Below, one piece after another: positions 33,661 to 44,384 of a stretch of DNA of 64,000 bases. Each line of letters starts with the position of its first letter. Position 1 is the stretch's first letter. Source of the stretch: Epiperipatus broadwayi (lineage: Eukaryota > Onychophora > Udeonychophora > Euonychophora > Peripatidae); assembly GCA_028023455.1 (NCBI GenBank), contig JAQFVV010012395.1:5456001-5520000 (forward strand), read 5' to 3'. Below the pieces are notes generated by a model that did no database searches, had not been told where the DNA came from, and saw only the letters and a program-made list of their open reading frames with translations. The position numbers and the translations under genes are program-made.

Positions 33661-36600
33661 AACTTTTAAATATATCAATTTAAGCATAAGTTAAGTGTAT
33701 ATATATATATATCTTTATTGCTGTGACAAGTTAAAGCAAGTCTATTTAATTCTACTACCCATATACTCCTTTGTATTTGAACAAATAACTCTGATATCAA
33801 TCTTCCATCTAATCACATAACTACTTCAAAAATGATTATATTAAACTTTGACCAATTGATTTTTTTTACATGAAATATTATTTTCTTTTAAAAAAATTAT
33901 TCTATTTATACCCAATTAAAAAGTTAAGTTTTTAATTTTTCAAAAATAAAGATCTTAATCTCTTCTTGTGTTTTCATTTTTTGATGAATAAAGATTCTAT
34001 TTATACACAAATTGAAAAATAATTTTTCATTTCCACGGAGATAAAGACCTTAATCTTTTCTTGTTTTTTTTTTTCATTTTTGAGAAATAACATATTCTAT
34101 TTCTTTTTTTTTTTGTTTTTTTTAGAAAATAAAATACTATAACGGAACCACAGGGTATACCATAAGATGACATGAATACGACCAAATAGTTGGATACAAA
34201 GTCAAACAACTTACAACAAGTCATATCCTAAATCCATGATTTGATATCCCATTTGGGTGTGCCAGATATTACTGAATCAGAAATGGCATATAACAAAGGG
34301 AGCGCATCTCACTATTGTCAGACCTAAGCCTTTGAATAGGATGCTAAAGATGTCACAATGAAATGCCTAGTTCCAAATCACATCTACTTTTAGTATACTA
34401 AGTTATAATTTATTTACAACATTTCATTGTAATTTAGACTAGTGCATAAACATTACATCTCCCTTTTTGGGCCCCATTACACCCCAGAATTCAAACTCAG
34501 GGAGTTCTTGCAGTCAGTTCTCTTCAGGGATGAACTTAGTTAATTATTGACCAAATATGCCTATGTATAAGCATAGATATAAAAAATATTGATGATGATC
34601 AATCATTTAAGAGAACAGTGCATAGTGATGATGATCATCATCAACCTTTAATGGTGTAACTTCATAATGATAGTGATGATGAAACTTTTAATGATATAAA
34701 TGCATAATGATGATGGTGATGATAAAACAGAGATTAGGTTGGTTTAAATAATTCAATACGTTTATTAATAATTTATAACACATAATAATAAATATTTACA
34801 AACAAAAATAAATATTAAATTAACATGACTGGTATTCTACAATTTTGATGGCTTAACGCAATAAATTTCCTTGATTCAGATTTATGATAGAAATCTGCCT
34901 CAATAAATCTTTATTTACACTAGAGAAACAAAATAATTCAAAATACAGTATATACAAAATGATATTAAATAATTCACCAAATTTATATGTAAAACAAAAA
35001 AGAAAAGCAAAATGAGAGTTCAGTAATTCTAAATCTACCTTATTAATATAATTACTAAAATGATGTTTAAAGATTGGGGTAAATATATTTATAACTTTTT
35101 TTTTTTAAAAATATATATATAGTCCCACTCCCATTTTTATGTGTATGTAAGTCATAGTAAAATTTAATGAAAGATAAGAAAAAGACCATCTACTCAAGTG
35201 GATTAATTGTGCACTCAGAAATAAATAATTACAAGTAAATATTATTAAAAACTTATTAGTAAATAATATAGTTTTGTTTGTCCTAGAGTTTGCACTTAAT
35301 GTTAATTATATAAAAACCTTACTTGAGGTTGCTTTCCAAAGGGATCTGTAAATTTACTTTTATTAATAATTATACATATTTATTGACTATGATCCCTTTT
35401 CCCCTTTATATATATATCAACATATGATACATATCCATTCACGGCTCCCACTTTTAAAATGCAGGTGATCGAATTTGAAAATGAGACTTGAATACACAAA
35501 TAAAAAGAATCACAATACATGACATTTCAAATAGAAATAATAATAATAATAAAAAAAAAATCATGTGAATCAAAAAAGAAAATATCTATATATATATCCT
35601 GAGAAAGCAAGCACTTGTCCATAGTTAAGAGTTTATAAACTTAAATATCCATCTCCATGCATAACGTTCTTGTTCACCGACTCTGTTGATATTTATATAT
35701 TTCATGCTATTTGGTTAAAAACACACACATACCAATTATCTCTTCTGAACGTATAGCATAAATTCATTGAAGATTGATGTTCACCAACATTTTGTAAAAT
35801 AGAAAATTTTGATGGATAACTTTATAATGACATCGAAGATAGCTTTAGAACACCAACAGTATTGCCTTTACCCCAAATACATTGTAATGATTACTTTACA
35901 ATAAATTAATATTTATATTGTGGCTTCAATATATATAAGAAAATGGCTTAAAGAAACAATCAATTTCTAATATTTTCCAGTTTCTTTTTTCTTATTTCCA
36001 TAATAACGAATTCAAACTTGCAGAATAAATTAATCACTAGTTCATTCCTGCTAATATATATTCCAGTTTGTCATTTTAATAGTTAAGATTAAATTTCCAG
36101 TTTTCTTCTATCCAAATTATAAAGATTTTATATTAACTTTAACATATAGACATTAGATTTAAATTTCATATCCTTACTGTTTTTTTTAAATGCGCCGAAC
36201 AGTTTTTTAAAAATAAATAAATAAATAAAAGACTTTATGTGCTATCGGTTTAGTTGTTAGTCAACAAGTGAAAAATACTAGATTGTTTTCTCATGCTAGC
36301 TAAAATGTATTGTTACAAAACTAATCAAAAAAGACTAATTATAAAACATTAGTATTATTATTATTTTTATTTAGTCTTCATTATTTAAAGTCTATCATCT
36401 AGCAATTATTTTGACCTCATATATTTTGACCTTTGCTTATGATGTCTTATAAGTCAATTAATTATTATTTTAGTTAATGATATTAGGATAAATTATTTGC
36501 CTACCACTTGGCCTGAATTCAAACATTGTGAAAAAACTGGGATAGGTGTGATGGTTGGTTGTAAGTCATCTCTTACAATACATAAAATAAAATGAACTAC

Positions 36601-37339
36601 ACAAGAAAAAATATAGCTATACCCAATAAAACTAAATATTTGTATTATTTTGGTTTAGAATTTGTCACATGACCATTTCATGAATGTAAAGATTTTAATG
36701 AATGTAACTTAATCAATTTTCTATCCTCCATCCAATATAAAAAGAAATAATTCTCAATACATCAACACAAAACAATGATAATATATAAATTGTCTAAAAT
36801 CAGTAAAAAAATATTATTCACAGTAGTAATTTTATTAATTTTAATCAAGGAGTAGAATATATAAAATAATACAGAACAATATGACACTCAAATAGACGAT
36901 GGAGTTTTCTACCATACTTTATCATTTGGGAATACAATTATAAACTTAATCCTAGACTTTCCTTTGACTTAATTAGGTTTAATATTCATTTATTCATTGC
37001 ATTCCATGTTTTTCTTTATTTTTTACATACATTATCTCTGATTCTAAACCATCTTTGTGATTATATAACTATCTAAAATTTAAAAAAATGATAATGTTAT
37101 AAATTTACAATAGATGTATACATATGTTTTTAGAAAATGTAATATTTGCCATAGAGGCATGAAATCATTACAATCTTTTCATTATTAAAATGAAGGGCTG
37201 AAGACAATCTTTTTAGTGAAATAAGTGCATAATTTTACATACTTAAATTTTTAAACATCTTATGATATTTAATTTTAAATGATTAAAATACCACATGATC
37301 ACAATTTTCTATGCATACACCATCTTAAAATAGTAACAA
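33661..37339. other. AT-rich DNA, no gene recognised
   Basis: Contains an imperfect GAT/ATC-rich stretch (34580-34735), A/T runs and several TA microsatellites. At about 34440-34540 a less AT-rich patch holds no recognised gene. Possible decayed SINE there, not provable. Confidence 0.35.
34580..34735. repeat. Imperfect GAT-rich repeat
   Basis: Repeated GATGATGATCATCATC-type units and two spaced copies of an AATGATA...GCATAATGATG unit. Simple-sequence-derived. Confidence 0.7.
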
Positions 37340-37690
37340 TTTTCACAATATAATAGTGCCATCTAATGCAAGCCATCACAATCAATGCATCTAGAAGATT
37401 TGTGCATCAAAATTCTTATTAGTGTCTATTCATTCAATAGACCAAGACTAGTTTCTCAATTATGGCTTTAATAGTGCCATCTAGTGCAAGCTATAGTAAT
37501 CAATGGATGATAGAATATTTATGCATCAAAATTCCTATCTAGTGCCTACTCATTCAATATCCCTAGACTAATTATGGCTTAGCTTCTTCTATAAACTAGA
37601 AACTAATCTGGGATATTGGATGAGTAAACACTAGATAGGGATTTGATGCACAAATCTTCCAGCAGTGATAGTTTTTATGGCTTGTATTAG
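37340..37690. repeat. Fold-back repeat, family D, copy 3
   Basis: Two direct copies of the arm block (ATAGTGCCATCTAATGCAAG at about 37352 and ATAGTGCCATCTAGTGCAAG at about 37471), followed by an inverted inner block (GATATTGGATGAGTAAACAC). Diverged and non-coding. Related to 8985, 13839 and 41289. Confidence 0.6.
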
Positions 37691-38305
37691 TCAGGACTAT
37701 TGTATAGATAAAGTTATTACTGTTTTAATATTTCAAATATCCTGGAATATTTTCAATTTAAAAGATCAAACAAAAATGTTTTCATTTAGAATAGAGAGAA
37801 AGAAAAAAATTAAGTTTATGAGTGCCAATCTTTTTTTGTGTGAAGTTTTCAAATGTATTGAAAATTGTTCATAATATAAAGTAAGTAGTCGATAAGTTTA
37901 GTTAAACAAAACTTTTAATAATTGATTTATTTTTTATGTATTTGATTTTGACTTTAATATATATTTTTAAATATATTATCATGGATTTTATTATTGAATA
38001 TTACTGTTGATCAAAGCATAATTTATGTCTGGATAATTAATTTATCTAATCAGATTGAAAATTAACATGATGCTGATAAAGCTATTTTCCTTTTACTCCA
38101 ATTTTTACTTTCTAGTAATGAAAAAAGTAATTCAGTATATTTCAAATTTGCTTGAATCAAATAAGATAAATAATTGCTCACATTATAAAATGATAGACTC
38201 AAGAACTAGAGTTCTTTGGACTCACAGCTCAGTGTGTTAATTACAACATTTGGGTATTATGACTTTCTGGCAATAAATCATTCATTATCTTCTATATATA
38301 TAACT
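37691..38305. other. AT-rich DNA, no gene recognised
   Basis: The frames at 37665-37874 and 38055-38240 have no recognisable product. Nothing supported. Confidence 0.35.
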
Positions 38306-38481
38306 GTTATAAGCAATGAGGTTTGCCAATTCCTCAACAAGCTTTGTGTTAAATGCTTAGCCAGAGCCAGCACTTAAAATACCTCTGTTGGGAAACCCCC
38401 CCCCCAAACCCCTGACCATGGTTTTGGGCTTTGGCACTCCTCAGAGAGGTGCCAGGGTTGGCAAACCTCATTGTTTATAAC
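38306..38481. mobile_element. Short inverted-repeat element (MITE-like)
   Basis: 24-bp terminal inverted repeats: 38306-38329 and 38458-38481 agree at 23 of 24 positions (core CAATGAGGTTTGCCAA). The 128-bp interior holds a C-run (about ten C's at 38396-38405) and a smaller inverted pair (CTTTGGCACTCC / GAGAGGTGCCAGGG). No coding. A non-autonomous DNA transposon is likely. No clear target duplication. Confidence 0.55.
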
Positions 38482-38909
38482 TTACAAGCTTAAGAGATAG
38501 GGTCATGTGATCTATGACTCTTATTTTGACATAACTGTTATATTTTGCTTTAACTTTATAATATAAAAACAATAAGACAAATAATATTACTTTAGAATAA
38601 TTTTCCATAGTAGAATAACGACAACAAAAATAAAATATTTTAATTACTGTTTTGATGAATTTATTGAATAAATTCACAATAATTAGAAGAAATAAATGCT
38701 AATAGTAAAAACTACAAGTTAAATGAAATGATTAGCAAAAACACTATTAGTAATAAGCATATATTTTGTCAATATTTCAAAAATATATTTTCATCTCGCT
38801 TCAGAGCACCTACTCTGAGATTGATTAATTGGTTGTTCTGATATGAAAACTAGTCGGAGAAATTCATGTGAGATTTGATGATATTGAAAATTATTATATA
38901 TAGAGATAT
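38482..38909. other. AT-rich DNA, no gene recognised
   Basis: No feature supported. Confidence 0.35.
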
Positions 38910-39060
38910 AATAAACATCTCCACACTTCACCAATTCTTTTCAAATTCATATAAGTAAAGATATAATAAAAGACAAATGACCCCCAAGGTGAATTTCGTG
39001 CTGAACCAGCACTCATCAGTTGGCCCAGGTCACCATCTCCCATATATTCTATTGTATGCA
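38910..39060 (-). repeat. Hammerhead-ribozyme repeat, subfamily 2
   Basis: Minus strand 39033-38977 folds as a hammerhead with canonical core: CTGATGA, then a perfect 6-bp stem II (GTGCTG-GTT-CAGCAC), then GAAA. Stem I pairs CCAA with TTGG and TGACC with GGTCA across an internal loop. The base before the expected cleavage site is C where U is needed, so cleavage may be impaired. Sequence outside the ribozyme differs from the 340-bp repeat. Confidence 0.7.
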
Positions 39061-39274
39061 AATTATTACCATGATACTTACGTATTATATATATTAAAAA
39101 TAAAATAATGTAAAATAACAGTTATATAAATTACAATACATATTTTAATATGCATTTAATCTATTCATTCAGTAACTGAATATTTACAATAGTAAATAGA
39201 GGAATTTGAACTTAGGATTTTCAGTATATATTCATTCTCCATTCCATCCCAAACAACCAATAACATGACTACAC

Positions 39275-39440
39275 ACGAAAGAGATAAATGATCCCCAATA
39301 CACATATTTCGTGCAGAACTAGCACTCATCAGTTGGACAGATCATAACCTCCAACATGTTTATACAATCAGTGGTCGTCTTAAATTAAAATAGCAATTCC
39401 TTAAACTTTAATGGACAGGCTTCAATCTTCTCACCTTTTC
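39275..39440 (-). repeat. Hammerhead-ribozyme repeat, best-folded copy
   Basis: Minus strand 39345-39288: stem I ATGATC with GATCAT (6 bp) and CCAA with TTGG, core CTGATGA, stem II GTGC-TAGTTCT-GCAC, GAAA, a 2-bp stem III, and the cleavage triplet GTA directly before TTGG. All catalytic-core positions I can check are present. The 3' end of the minus-strand unit is short, and its other side (TTTAATGGACAGGCTTCAAT on the plus strand) matches the 340-bp repeat. Confidence 0.75.
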
Positions 39441-41019
39441 AACAATTAATATATATATATATTTATTTATTTAAGTTCATAATTGTAGCAATTTTTTATA
39501 TATTAATCTATACCTATATATACACACATGTATCAATAGAGAATTTTTTAAAAAGTGATATTTGTGCGTACACACACATATATAATGAAACTTTTAGCTT
39601 TGCAAAAGCATGTTCTTTTATTGCTAATTCCAAATAAACATTAAAATCTGTCCTATTATAATTTGTGAAAATATAAAAATTCAATCCATTATTTTAGGTC
39701 AATAACAGAAACATTGAGAATAGTAAAAAGGAAAAATAAACATCTATCCAGTGGAAGAGAAGGCATTTTTCTTTTCAATTAGTCATATAATCTTCCTCTT
39801 CGCATCAATAGTATTCTACAGTTTCATCTCCCAATTACCAAGATTACATAGCTAAAAAAATTTGATATATAATAAAGTTAAATCTAAAAAAAAAAAAAAT
39901 AGCAAGTTAAAGTCATTAAAAATTATTTTGTATTATTTTGAAGATTAAATGTCATGAAATAAATGGTCCAGCTTTCCCTTATAGAGAATTTGCTCCACAT
40001 GTGTTGAATATCCCATAGAGTTTTTTTTATAATTTTATTTATTATATTTGTATTTTTAGTGCAAATACCAGTAATTTGTCATCTTTGATTATTGAGTTTT
40101 TCAAATTTATGATTTTTTTTTTTTTTTCAGATTTAAGAGTAATTTAATTATCAATCCTTATATTCTCTTCATTGCTATTGAAATTTAAAACTAATCTCAA
40201 ATAAATATTAATATACATACGTTCTGTATATTTATTTTTATAACAGTACCATTTTTTGTCCATTGATTATTCAAGTTAACAAAAGATGGCCCTGCAGTAG
40301 AATAATAGATTGAATTTAAACAGTTCAAATCATATTATTAATTTTATCGTAGAAAAAAAAATCATATTTTATTAACATATATATATTATCTTAGCCAATG
40401 AGTGAAAAATTCTTTATTTTTTAAGTATTTCACACGCACAAATTTTACTCTCAGGAATATATATGTGTAATACAAATCAAATGTTCGTTAATTAAAAACT
40501 ATTGTAACGACAATAAAAATAATAAATTTAACGGTAATAACTATTATTAAAAGCCTTTCAATCCACGGAAATAGTTTCGGTTAATCGAAAGTACTTCTGC
40601 GGATTGAAGACTGTATATAATAGTTATTATCATTATATTTATTATTTAAATTGTCATATATATATGCACACACCCACATATATATATATATAAGTGATTC
40701 ACCTGAGAAAGAGGGAAGAGTGGGTAAAATTTCCTAGATCTATGATCCTTAGGGACTTGTAATATCTATGGATCAAAGTAGGTGTTAATATAATCTCTTA
40801 ATACAATTATTAATAGCAACAACCGCCACTGACAAACATGTATGGTCATCCCAACTGCAAGAGAAAAAACAAAGATAAAAAGAAAAAGAAAACAATAATA
40901 CAACTGGATATGAGTTTTGTGAAGGTTGCCAAAACCAATATGTGCAATATAAATATGTATATATAGTACATGCTAGGTTTATTATTCTTTTTATTTGATA
41001 TTTTATGATCCTCTATTTT
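39441..41019. other. AT-rich DNA, no gene recognised
   Basis: TA microsatellites at about 39453 and 40678, and long A/T runs. A patch at 40700-40930 has no recognised content. Confidence 0.35.
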
Positions 41020-41275
41020 AACTTATTCTAGAGCAAATTTTTTTTCTGAAAAATTTTAACATTATGTTTAATTATAGCTTTCCAATGTATTCTATCTTCC
41101 ACATATATCTTCCCACTAAAAATAATTGACATTGCATTTCTTTAAATGTCTTTGACATAATCTTTATACTTTAAAGGTGGCTGCCACTCAGATGAAAATC
41201 ATGCAGAAATCTACCATGAATCATCCCTTTTAGGAAATTTTGTAGTGTTAATTTGTTTCATATGTTCAATCAAAT

Positions 41276-41581
41276 GATGTGGTTTTACCACTAAACATCA
41301 CATGATTGCTATTTCTTATGCTTGCTCATAACTGTTATTAAAACAGGAAAAACTCTCCATACACTAGTGCTACTCAGTGCAAGCCAGAGTAATCAATGGA
41401 TACCAGATGGTGCAGTTCTAGGTACAGTGCTCTCAGATCCAAGGCTCCTCAATGACGAAGGCCACAAGCCAGAAACTAGTCTAGAGATATTGGATGAGTA
41501 GGCACTAGATAAGGATTTTATGCACAAGTCTTCTGGTATCCATTGATTACTCTGGCTTGCACTGAGTGGATGTGATTTTAC
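41276..41581. repeat. 13-bp target duplication flanking family D copy 4
   Basis: GATGTGGTTTTAC (41276-41288) and GATGTGATTTTAC (41569-41581) differ at one position. The other LINE copies have this stretch once. Confidence 0.7.
41289..41568. mobile_element. Fold-back repeat, family D, copy 4 (complete, 280 bp)
   Basis: Bounded by the 13-bp duplication. Arms of about 38 bp are inverted: ACTCAGTGCAAGCCAGAGTA (about 41368) and its complement at about 41545-41566. Between them sits the family D core (GATCCAAGGCTCCTCAATGA). The left side carries a further non-inverted 75 bp. No coding, no tRNA-like box found. The long duplication suggests target-primed reverse transcription and not a cut-and-paste transposon. 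Confidence 0.65.
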
Positions 41582-42217
41582 AGTAGTGGATTCTATAGTT
41601 TCCCATCCAACAAGTTGAAAAACAGATTGGTTTGTTTTATGATCATGTTATTGTATTTTTAAAATCTTCTGGAGCATCCTTAAATAATTTTTTTAAACTG
41701 CCTTTATGTTATATCAATAGAAACTCAAAGTCTCTATTTAGAATAATAAAGTAGATAAAATAACATGACTACATAAAGTCAATGTAGTTACAATAGTTAT
41801 TTCTTTATTATGAAATATCTTATCTTTTAACTTGTTAAAAGCAATAACCATTGGAATCTGCACTATATGTCAACATCTAAATTAGCATAATTAATCTTAC
41901 TTATAAAAAAACATTAAACTATTTTTAAACAACTGCTAATTTGCTAAGAAATCACAAAATATATATTGTTAAATACTCTGCAACATTTCTTTGTATTTTG
42001 AGTGCTGAAACAATGTTAGCCAGATAGTTAAGTTTTCATCGTACTATTCAAGTGTTCAAAATTAAAAAGTCATTCAGCTCTAATACAAATGCAATTATTT
42101 CTTAAGTGATAATTTGTAAGAATTAATATTAATTGATACTACTATATTCTTATAGGTTGTGTTGCTAGGAAATCAAGTCGTATAATCATGTGACTTAACT
42201 TAATATGCTTGTATTAC

Positions 42218-42432
42218 AAATGTTATATACTGAGTGTGCCAATATCTCTTAACAAGCTTTTCAGAATATCCCTATCCTCAGACTGGTTTCTAGCTCTGGC
42301 TTTTGTCAGTGAGGCACTAGGATATTCAAGAATTAGCCAGAGCTAGTTAGACAGAGATAGAAACTGGTCTGAGGATAAGGGTATTCTGAAAAGCTTGTTA
42401 AGAGCTATTGGAATGCTCATTATATAACATTT
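42218..42432. mobile_element. Fold-back element, 215 bp
   Basis: Arms of about 80-100 bp are inverted: AACAAGCTTTTCAGAATA (left, about 42253) and TATTCTGAAAAGCTTGTT (right, about 42385). The outer AAATGTTATATA and TATATAACATTT also pair. The loop contains GGCTTTTGTCAGTGAGGCAC. Non-coding. A related inner block recurs at about 49190-49250 and 50635-50690. Confidence 0.65.
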
Positions 42433-44294
42433 ATAAGTTGTGTATATACAACTTTGATTTTTTTCTAATCTGATTTGTTTATTATCATTATTTACTATTA
42501 CTACTACTACTATTATTATTACTATAATAATAGTAATAAATAGTAATCATAATAGTAGTACTAGTATTACTATTATTATTTGGTATTGTTTTGTTTCTTT
42601 ATTTTGGAGACCTGCTAAGAATGTTTTCTCTGGGTTCAGCATTATCTCTCAATGCACCTGCATGTGTGTAAATATTATATCAGACAAAATAAGATAAAAT
42701 AAAACAAAACAATTGGAATTTAAATTTTCAATATACTACTACTAATAAATAAAACTATAGCTAGTTAAAAGTATAACTGATATCTTGAATCGCTTTAGTA
42801 AATGCTACTTAAGATGACAATAATTTCATAATCTAGCTATCATTTTTATTTATTTATGAATTTGCTATACCGAAAATTGTAGATATATATTTAAAACAAT
42901 TTAGTGTTTATACAGAGAATGAAAGAGACCATAAAAAGAAAAAAAATTCTTAATCAAATAGCCTGAAGAAAAAACTTGAAACAAATTGAGCTAGAGAGTG
43001 TCACTGATGGAACAGAATGCAATTATTGATTTAGAAGACAAGTAACTATGATATCTTCCAAAAAAAAAAAGACAAAAAAATTCAGAGATGACCATTAATT
43101 TCATTTATATTTGAATGGTATCTAATCTATAAGAATTGATAAATATTTTACATCAAATATAATTAACTAGTTGATGAAAAATAGTTGTGTATGAAGTAAA
43201 ATAAGCTTTTTAAAAAATGGCTTTTGAACGATTATAATGGAAATTGGGCTTCTTACTGAAGAAAGCTAATAATACTTAATAGGAATCAGTTTGTCAATAA
43301 CATCAGGTATTTATATGATTACTCATACTTATATAATGGCTCATTAGAAGGAAAGATAACTGCTATGAACAGTATTAGAACATTTTCCCTAAATGATTTG
43401 CTCGATCATTAAAATATAGTTTTAAAATAATGATTTATTGAATGGAAACAAAATAAAATTAATTGATTAAAGTACAAAAAAGGAAAAGTAGTAGTATTAT
43501 ATGAAATGAGCAATAAATAAAAAAGACTGAAAACATTGAACTATATATCTATAATTCGATCTTCGATATTTCTTTCTTTCATCGCTATATTAAAAATGTC
43601 TTTCTACCAATTCTGCGGCTTAACCGCTATTCATTTTTTTTTTTTTATCAATTTATATATAGTGTTTTACACTTCAGATGTTTATTTTTTGCCTTAAATA
43701 TTTTACAAATTGTCACCAAACCTACTTTTCATATTGTTAATCTTTTTTAAAACGCATTGATATTTTCTCTCACACATATAAATAAACTGACATATAATGA
43801 AAGAAAAGTTTTTGATGCCTTTGGATTGTTCTCTGGCAAAAAGAAAAAAAAGCAGGTCAAAAAAAATTTCTGTATAGTTAATTGTCGCCTGCGGTGGAAA
43901 TGATTGTTCATTGCCAATATGTATATTCTCACATGCATATACTTTTCTAAAACAGTATATTTTCTTGTAAGCTCAACAGAAAAAAAAGTATTAAAATAAT
44001 CTGTTTTGAGTTCATCTCATCACCACTCCCCATACTCTATTGTCAAAGACTTAATGTTAATGATTATCAAATAAGATGTTGTTTCTACCTTTTTTTTAAA
44101 AAAAGAAATCTTTTATTTTCGGATGAAAAAACGATAAGAGAATTCGCAGTAGAAAAATAACAGCATTTCCCGATGTCACTTAGCAGTGCCGGTATTTACG
44201 TCGCAAACATTTTATTGTAACCCTTACGCACCCCTCCCCCTACGTAATGCTAAACCACCACTTGTTAAACTCATATTCATATTGTTTAATTTAA
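42433..44294. other. AT-rich DNA with TTA/TAG microsatellite; CpG-richer end
   Basis: A TAT/ATA/ATAG imperfect trinucleotide repeat lies at 42487-42585. From about 44150 to 44260 CpG dinucleotides and C-runs (CACCCCTCCCCCTACG) become frequent, which fits a promoter region for the possible exon at 44331. The 63-codon minus frame at 43747-43938 has no recognised product. Confidence 0.35.
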
Positions 44295-44330
44295 TTCAAT
44301 TTCAAAGAGAAAAATCCCCTAGATGTCGTA

Positions 44331-44384
44331 ATGTTTCGTAAATTGAAGACCAAAAAAATGGCGGCCGCACAGGAAACTTACGAA
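44331..44384 (+). CDS. Possible first coding exon of an unknown gene
   Basis: Two in-frame ATGs (44331 and 44358) open an 18-codon frame, MFRKLKTKKMAAAQETYE, that ends exactly at a GTAAGA consensus 5' splice site (44385). The second ATG has a strong context (AAAAAAATGGCG). An in-frame stop lies upstream at 44292, so this is a natural 5' end. The 150 bases before are CpG-richer than nearly all of the window. I do not recognise the protein, and no downstream exon could be identified. The alternative is a chance frame next to a CpG patch. Confidence 0.4.

Larger units (their letters stand above)
41020..42010 (-). repeat. RTE-like LINE relic, interrupted by family D
   Basis: The sequence at 41041-41200 is paralogous to the flanks of the PLE dimer (30740-30813 plus 33345-33400) but lacks the insertion. 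After the family D element it continues at 41569 with a stretch shared with 33500-33600 and 5110-5230. No intact reading frame. Confidence 0.5.
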
